From Verrucomicrobia bacterium UBA673 (GTDB taxonomy: Bacteria; Verrucomicrobiota; Verrucomicrobiia; Limisphaerales; UBA1096), in assembly GCA_002299785.1 (NCBI GenBank), contig DBNL01000150.1, positions 1-20,209 of the forward strand: 20,209 nt of DNA, written 5' to 3'. A program made the position numbers and the translations under genes. Positions 16,894-20,209 of this stretch are shown here, in pieces. Position 1 is the first letter of the stretch. Each line of letters starts with the position of its first letter. The notes under the pieces were generated by a model. It was not told the origin of the DNA and searched no databases. It worked only from the letters and a program-made list of their open reading frames with translations.

Positions 16894-17697
16894 GTGCCAA
16901 GCGACTCCCCCAGCATTCTGCTGCTGATCCCCGCCTACAACGAGGAGTCCCGCATCGGGCCGGTACTCGGGGAGTACGCGCTCTACTTTCGGGAGCATCA
17001 TCCGGACAACTTCCGCGTCGTTATCGTGCTCAATGGCTGCACCGACGACACGCTCGTCGTCGTCGAGCGCGCCTCGGAACAGTTCCCTGAGATCAGCCAC
17101 GTCAACATCCCCGAGCCGGTCGGCAAGGGTGGAGCGTTGATCGAAGGACTCAAGCTCGCACCCGAGGCCGACCTCGTCGGCTACGTCGATGCCGACGGCG
17201 CAACCCCTCCCTCCGCCTTCGACGACCTCATCACCGAATGCGCTGTGGCTGACTGCGTGATCGGCTCCCGTTGGATGGCCGACTCGGTGCTGCGCCAGGA
17301 GCAAACCTTTCGGCGACAGTTTGCCAGCCGAGTGTTCCACGCGATCGTCCAGGGATTTTTCTGGATGAACATCCGCGACACCCAGTGCGGTGCCAAGGTG
17401 ATGCGCCGCGAGGCAGTCGCGGCTATCCACGGCCAACTCACCGTCGCCGACATGGCGTTCGACATCAACCTGCTCTACGCCCTCAAGCGCTCCGGCTACA
17501 CCGTGCGCGAAGTGCCCACCGAGTGGACCGACCAGGTCGGCTCAAAAGTGGAGATGGGCCGCACATCGCTCGTGATGCTGCTATCCGTGATCCGGCTGCG
17601 ACTCTATTACTCGCCCTTTTACCGCTGGCTCGCACCGCTGCGCCCACTCGAGGGCTGGCTCTACCGCAAACTCAGCGCCCCCCCGCCCCTCAAATAG
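16894..17697 (+). CDS. Family 2 glycosyltransferase (dolichyl/polyprenyl-phosphate sugar synthase-like)
   Basis: The 267-residue protein has the GT-A fold signature of family 2: LLIPAYNEESRIGPVL (residues 10-25), VIVLNGCTDDT (43-53), GKGGALIEGLKLA (78-89) and the metal-binding D-A-D in YVDADGATPP (99-101), then CVIGSRWM and the QCGAKVMRREA acceptor-side block. This order matches DPM1/polyprenyl-phosphate glycosyltransferases, which put a sugar on a lipid carrier at the cytoplasmic face of the membrane. No C-terminal transmembrane pair is present, though the end is aromatic and hydrophobic (LRLYYSPFYRWLAPLRPLEGWLY). The start is GTG 16894, 38 bases after the prepilin stop; no upstream ATG fits and the ribosome site is weak. 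Confidence 0.87.
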   Translation: MPSDSPSILLLIPAYNEESRIGPVLGEYALYFREHHPDNFRVVIVLNGCTDDTLVVVERASEQFPEISHVNIPEPVGKGGALIEGLKLAPEADLVGYVDADGATPPSAFDDLITECAVADCVIGSRWMADSVLRQEQTFRRQFASRVFHAIVQGFFWMNIRDTQCGAKVMRREAVAAIHGQLTVADMAFDINLLYALKRSGYTVREVPTEWTDQVGSKVEMGRTSLVMLLSVIRLRLYYSPFYRWLAPLRPLEGWLYRKLSAPPPLK

Positions 17698-18010
17698 CGA
17701 CAGGGAGCACACGCAGATCGCTGTGTGTTATTTCAGCCTCCCGCCGAAATCCGGCTTGTGCGAGGGCGTTTGATGCCCTGTCGGTTCAACATAGGATATC
17801 CTCTGGATTATGCGAAAAAAAATATTCTGAGCCCTCTCAGGGCTAAATAAACCCTTCTGAACTCCAACCTCTTGTGCCGCCATTTCAGGGCTGAAACTCT
17901 TTATTCGCGTTGCAGACCTAGCGCGTTGCGCCAGTTTATCTCATGCCTCACAGTTGGGAATGAATCGTTGCTGCAGCGTCTTGTAGTGCATCCGTCACTG
18001 CCGCTTTTGG
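17698..18010. repeat. Structured, repeat-like intergenic region without a gene
   Basis: This 313-base stretch has no credible coding frame but many small dyads: AGGGC/GCCCT at 17763-17779, the palindrome AGGATATCCT at 17793-17802, AGCCCT-CTC-AGGGCT at 17830-17844, TTTCAG-GG-CTGAAA at 17883-17896, CT-A-GCGC-GTT-GCGC-C-AG at 17918-17934. The word TCAGGGCT occurs in two of them. Such clusters resemble degenerate REP/BIME-type elements that are common between genes in Verrucomicrobiota and Planctomycetota; assignment to a known family needs a genome-wide comparison. Confidence 0.45.
17708..17735 (+). terminator. Possible terminator after the GT2 gene
   Basis: ACACGCAG and CTGTGTGT pair around an ATCG loop (8 pairs, one G-U), followed by TATTTC. 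It lies just past the GT2 stop. The T-tract is short, so this is tentative. Confidence 0.35.
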
Positions 18011-18058
18011 ATGCGCTCCAAAGCGGTGCGGAGAACCGCACAGAAGCGGATTTTTTTT
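18001..18058 (+). terminator. Double hairpin with T-tract
   Basis: CCGCTTTTGGA pairs with TCCAAAGCGG (18001-18011 with 18017-18026, one bulged T), and GTGCGG-AGAA-CCGCAC (18026-18041) forms a second stem; eight T residues follow at 18051-18058. It could end transcription from the structured intergenic region or be part of a repeat element. It overlaps the ATG of the longest cyclase frame, which casts doubt on that start. Confidence 0.4.
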
Positions 18059-20140
18059 GACCCGTTTTTTTCGACAACGCTTGGTCAAGCGGGTTTTGGT
18101 TTGCTCTGTGTGTTCTGTTTGGGGCACGGTTTTGCGCGTCCAGTGAAAGACAGCGACGTCCCATCCACTCTCCCATCCGCCGGCGAAAACGCCGGGGCTG
18201 AGACCTTGGCCAATGTCCGGGAGCAGGGCGGCAGCCTTGCCGAACTGCGCACGGTCTGGGAGAGCCACCGGCGCGACGCTTGGGCGGAGGACGTCGCCAT
18301 TTACCGCCAAGCGGTGGGCTCGGCGCTAAAGCTGGGTGAGGCATTCCTAGCCTACGACATCGCCCGTGAGGGATTGGAGGGCTTTGCCGGTGATGTTCGG
18401 CTGTTGCAGTTGCAGGCCCTGGCCCTGGCCCGCACCGGAGCCACCCGCCGCGCCAATGCCATTCTGGTCGGGCTTCGCGAACAGGGGCAGGATGACGAGG
18501 AGACCTTTGGCATCCTCGCCCGCACGCACAAAGATTTCTGGATGATCGCCCAGACCGAAGAGGAGCGCGAACATCACCTGCGCCGCAGTCTCGAAGACTA
18601 TCTCAAGGGCTACGAATGCTCCGGCGGTTATTACACCGGCATCAACGCCGCCTCGATGGCGCTCGTGACCGGAGAAACGGAGACCGCCCTGCGCATCGCC
18701 GCCGAGGTTCGCGTCATCTGCGAAGAGGGACTCGCCAAGGGCGGGTCGGACTCACCGGAATCGTACTGGCTACTGGCCACCGCCGCCGAGGCGGCGCTGG
18801 TCTCCGGTGACATGGACTCCGCCCGGCTGAACTACATCCGCGCCACTACCGAAAGCGACCCAGGCGCCGCCGAGGTGAGCCGCACGCGGAGCCAGGCGCG
18901 ATTTCTTCTCAAGTTCCAGGAACATGATGAGCACGTGCTGGACGATTGCTTCGGACTGCCGAGGATAGGGCTGTTCGCCGGGCACATGCTCGACCGCTCG
19001 GACCGACCGGCCCCGAGGTTTCCCGCCGCGCTCGAGGAAGCGGTTCGTGGCGAGATCGAAGCATCCCTCGAGCGGCGGGATGTCCAGATAGGCTACAGTT
19101 CACTCGCCTGCGGTGGCGACATGTTGTTTGCGGAATCCGTCCTCAAGCGCGGCGGCGAAATGCACATCTTTTTGCCGTTCGACATTGAGACGTTCATCGA
19201 GCACAGCGTCCGGCTTGTCCCGCAAGAGGGACTGGTGGAGCGGTTCCATCACTTGCTCGACAGTGCCGCAAGTGTCCGCATTCTCAATGAGCATGGAGAT
19301 CCCGACGACATCGCCGGCTACGATTTCTGCAACCGCGTCATCGCTGGGTCCGCCATTCTAAAGAGCCAGTTTCTCGGCATGGACATCGCCCCCATCCTGC
19401 TTTGGGACGGGAAAAGTGGTGACGGCGGCGGCGGCACGGAGTCGGTCCGCAACTGCTGGCGCCACGCCATCCATCATGAAGTAGAGGTCCTGCCGATGGA
19501 TCGATTCCTCGCCGACGCCAGGGCGAATGGCCTCGCCCAGCCCAAGTCGACACCGACACCGGCCGACCCCGCAATTAGGCCAACCGACGGTCCTACGCAG
19601 GAAATCCGCGCCATGCTCTTTGCAGACACTGTCGGTTTTTCCCGTTGGCCGGAGAATTGCATCCCGCCGTTCATCCGCGAGTTCCTTGGCCGTGTGGCGC
19701 CGATCCAGGAGCAGTGCGACACTCGGCCTCTATACGTCAACACCTGGGGCGACGCAATTTGCGCCGTCTTTAAAAACGTCGAGACGGCGGGCCGCTTTGC
19801 GCTGGCGCTGCAAAAAACAATGCGCGAGACCCACTGGGAAAATACCAACTTGCGTAGAGACATCAGCATCCGCATCGGGCTGCACGCCGGGCCAGTTTAC
19901 AAGTGCTTCGATCCTCTGATGGGGAGGGATACCTACTACGGAGCACACGTCAACCGCGCCGCCCGTATCGAGCCAGTCGCCGAGGAGGGGCAAATCTTCG
20001 CGAGCGACGCGTTCGCGGCGTTGGCAGCCATCACGAAGGCGAGTGACTTTCTCTGCGACTACGCAGGCACACGCAAACTCCCCAAAGGCGCTGGAATACT
20101 CTCAACCTTCCTCGTCCGCCCGGCCCGCTGGCCCGCTTAG
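18011..20140 (+). CDS. TPR (TRAFs-binding-like)-SLOG-class III nucleotidyl cyclase fusion protein
   Basis: The open frame encodes 709 residues. Residues about 75-300 are helical, TPR-like, with DDEETFGILARTHKDFW and GGYYTGINAASMAL, resembling the TRAFs-binding/DUF4071-type domain. Residues about 318-467 look like a SLOG Rossmannoid domain (IGLFAGHMLD, SLACGGDMLFAE, EMHIFLPF), a fold that binds or processes nucleotides. Residues about 530-709 are a class III cyclase: metal ligands D539 (LFADTVGFS) and D581 (NTWGD), transition-state N648 and R652 (HVNRAAR). The purine-selecting Lys and Asp appear as N577 and T641. The product and partners are unknown; it is likely cytoplasmic. The start is uncertain: ATG 18011 is in a hairpin loop, the first 45 codons are T-rich and unlike the rest, and GTG 18143 is a plausible real start. 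The short hydrophobic stretch near residue 30 may therefore not be real. Confidence 0.82.
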   Translation: MRSKAVRRTAQKRIFFDPFFSTTLGQAGFGLLCVFCLGHGFARPVKDSDVPSTLPSAGENAGAETLANVREQGGSLAELRTVWESHRRDAWAEDVAIYRQAVGSALKLGEAFLAYDIAREGLEGFAGDVRLLQLQALALARTGATRRANAILVGLREQGQDDEETFGILARTHKDFWMIAQTEEEREHHLRRSLEDYLKGYECSGGYYTGINAASMALVTGETETALRIAAEVRVICEEGLAKGGSDSPESYWLLATAAEAALVSGDMDSARLNYIRATTESDPGAAEVSRTRSQARFLLKFQEHDEHVLDDCFGLPRIGLFAGHMLDRSDRPAPRFPAALEEAVRGEIEASLERRDVQIGYSSLACGGDMLFAESVLKRGGEMHIFLPFDIETFIEHSVRLVPQEGLVERFHHLLDSAASVRILNEHGDPDDIAGYDFCNRVIAGSAILKSQFLGMDIAPILLWDGKSGDGGGGTESVRNCWRHAIHHEVEVLPMDRFLADARANGLAQPKSTPTPADPAIRPTDGPTQEIRAMLFADTVGFSRWPENCIPPFIREFLGRVAPIQEQCDTRPLYVNTWGDAICAVFKNVETAGRFALALQKTMRETHWENTNLRRDISIRIGLHAGPVYKCFDPLMGRDTYYGAHVNRAARIEPVAEEGQIFASDAFAALAAITKASDFLCDYAGTRKLPKGAGILSTFLVRPARWPA

Positions 20141-20180
20141 CCAAGCCGGCGATTAGCGTCCTCACGTGCACACCGCTTGG
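20137..20180 (+). terminator. Inverted pair of repeat-like arms after the cyclase gene
   Basis: CCAAGCCGG (20141-20149) can pair with CCGCTTGG (20173-20180) with one bulge and a loop of about 23 bases. It follows the cyclase stop and lies before a possible convergent gene end. There is no T-tract, so termination is only suggested by position. Confidence 0.25.
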
Positions 20181-20181
20181 G

Positions 20182-20209
20182 TCAGTCCAGGACACGAACG
20201 ACCTCGATG
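20182..20209 (-). CDS. Possible C-terminal tail of a convergent gene
   Basis: On the minus strand the last bases read IEVVRVLD followed by TGA at 20184-20182, which looks like the natural end of a protein. Only eight codons are visible, so neither coding nor identity can be established. Confidence 0.25.

Noticed and set aside
17830..17934. Possible CRISPR-like or tRNA-like structure in the dyad cluster
   Set aside because: The dyads differ in sequence and spacing, there are no regular direct repeats, and no cloverleaf with a T-arm or CCA-type end can be drawn.

Overview
The gene set points to a member of the Planctomycetota-Verrucomicrobiota group, most likely Verrucomicrobiota. It includes a secreted DUF1549/DUF1553 protein, a CotH-type protein, a type I sulfatase, a PQQ-type beta-propeller protein ending in the verrucomicrobial 'FFRLR' tail, and an H-X9-DG-like prepilin. 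Several genes start at GTG and few have strong Shine-Dalgarno sites. I saw no tRNA, rRNA, CRISPR array, transposase or integrase.

Layout. Positions 1-2249 (minus) hold the N-terminal part of a DUF1549-LamG-DUF1553 protein that runs off the left edge. Diverging from it, 2400-3818 (plus) encodes a secreted CotH-family protein. A co-directional minus-strand run of eleven genes fills 14229 down to 3825: sulfatase, ankyrin lipoprotein, FabD, an ArsR-methyltransferase fusion, a methyltransferase, a GT4 glycosyltransferase, two ABC-2 exporter modules (ATPase-permease-ATPase-permease) and a second methyltransferase. The lower part of this run is very tight, with 4-base ATGA/GTGA overlaps and an 8-base overlap, and is probably one translationally coupled unit that modifies and exports something; the substrate cannot be read from the sequence. 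A 450-base intergenic stretch (14230-14678) separates it from a plus-strand group: PQQ-like propeller, overlapping prepilin, GT2 glycosyltransferase. A repeat-rich intergenic stretch (17698-18060) follows, then a large TPR-SLOG-nucleotidyl cyclase fusion (18011-20140). The last bases may hold the tail of a convergent minus-strand gene.

Two things stand out. First, the 8-base palindrome TTGGCCAA (extended form GCTTGGCCAAGC) occurs 18 times by my hand count in 20.2 kb, where simple base composition predicts less than one. It lies in all three reading frames and between genes, like the HIP1 palindrome of cyanobacteria or a DNA uptake sequence. Inverted pairs of diverged copies form hairpins at gene boundaries, including a clear intrinsic terminator. 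Second, the TPR-SLOG-cyclase protein keeps the metal-binding and transition-state residues of class III cyclases, but its two purine-selecting positions are Asn and Thr instead of Lys and Asp. It is a plausible nucleotide second-messenger protein with an unassigned product.
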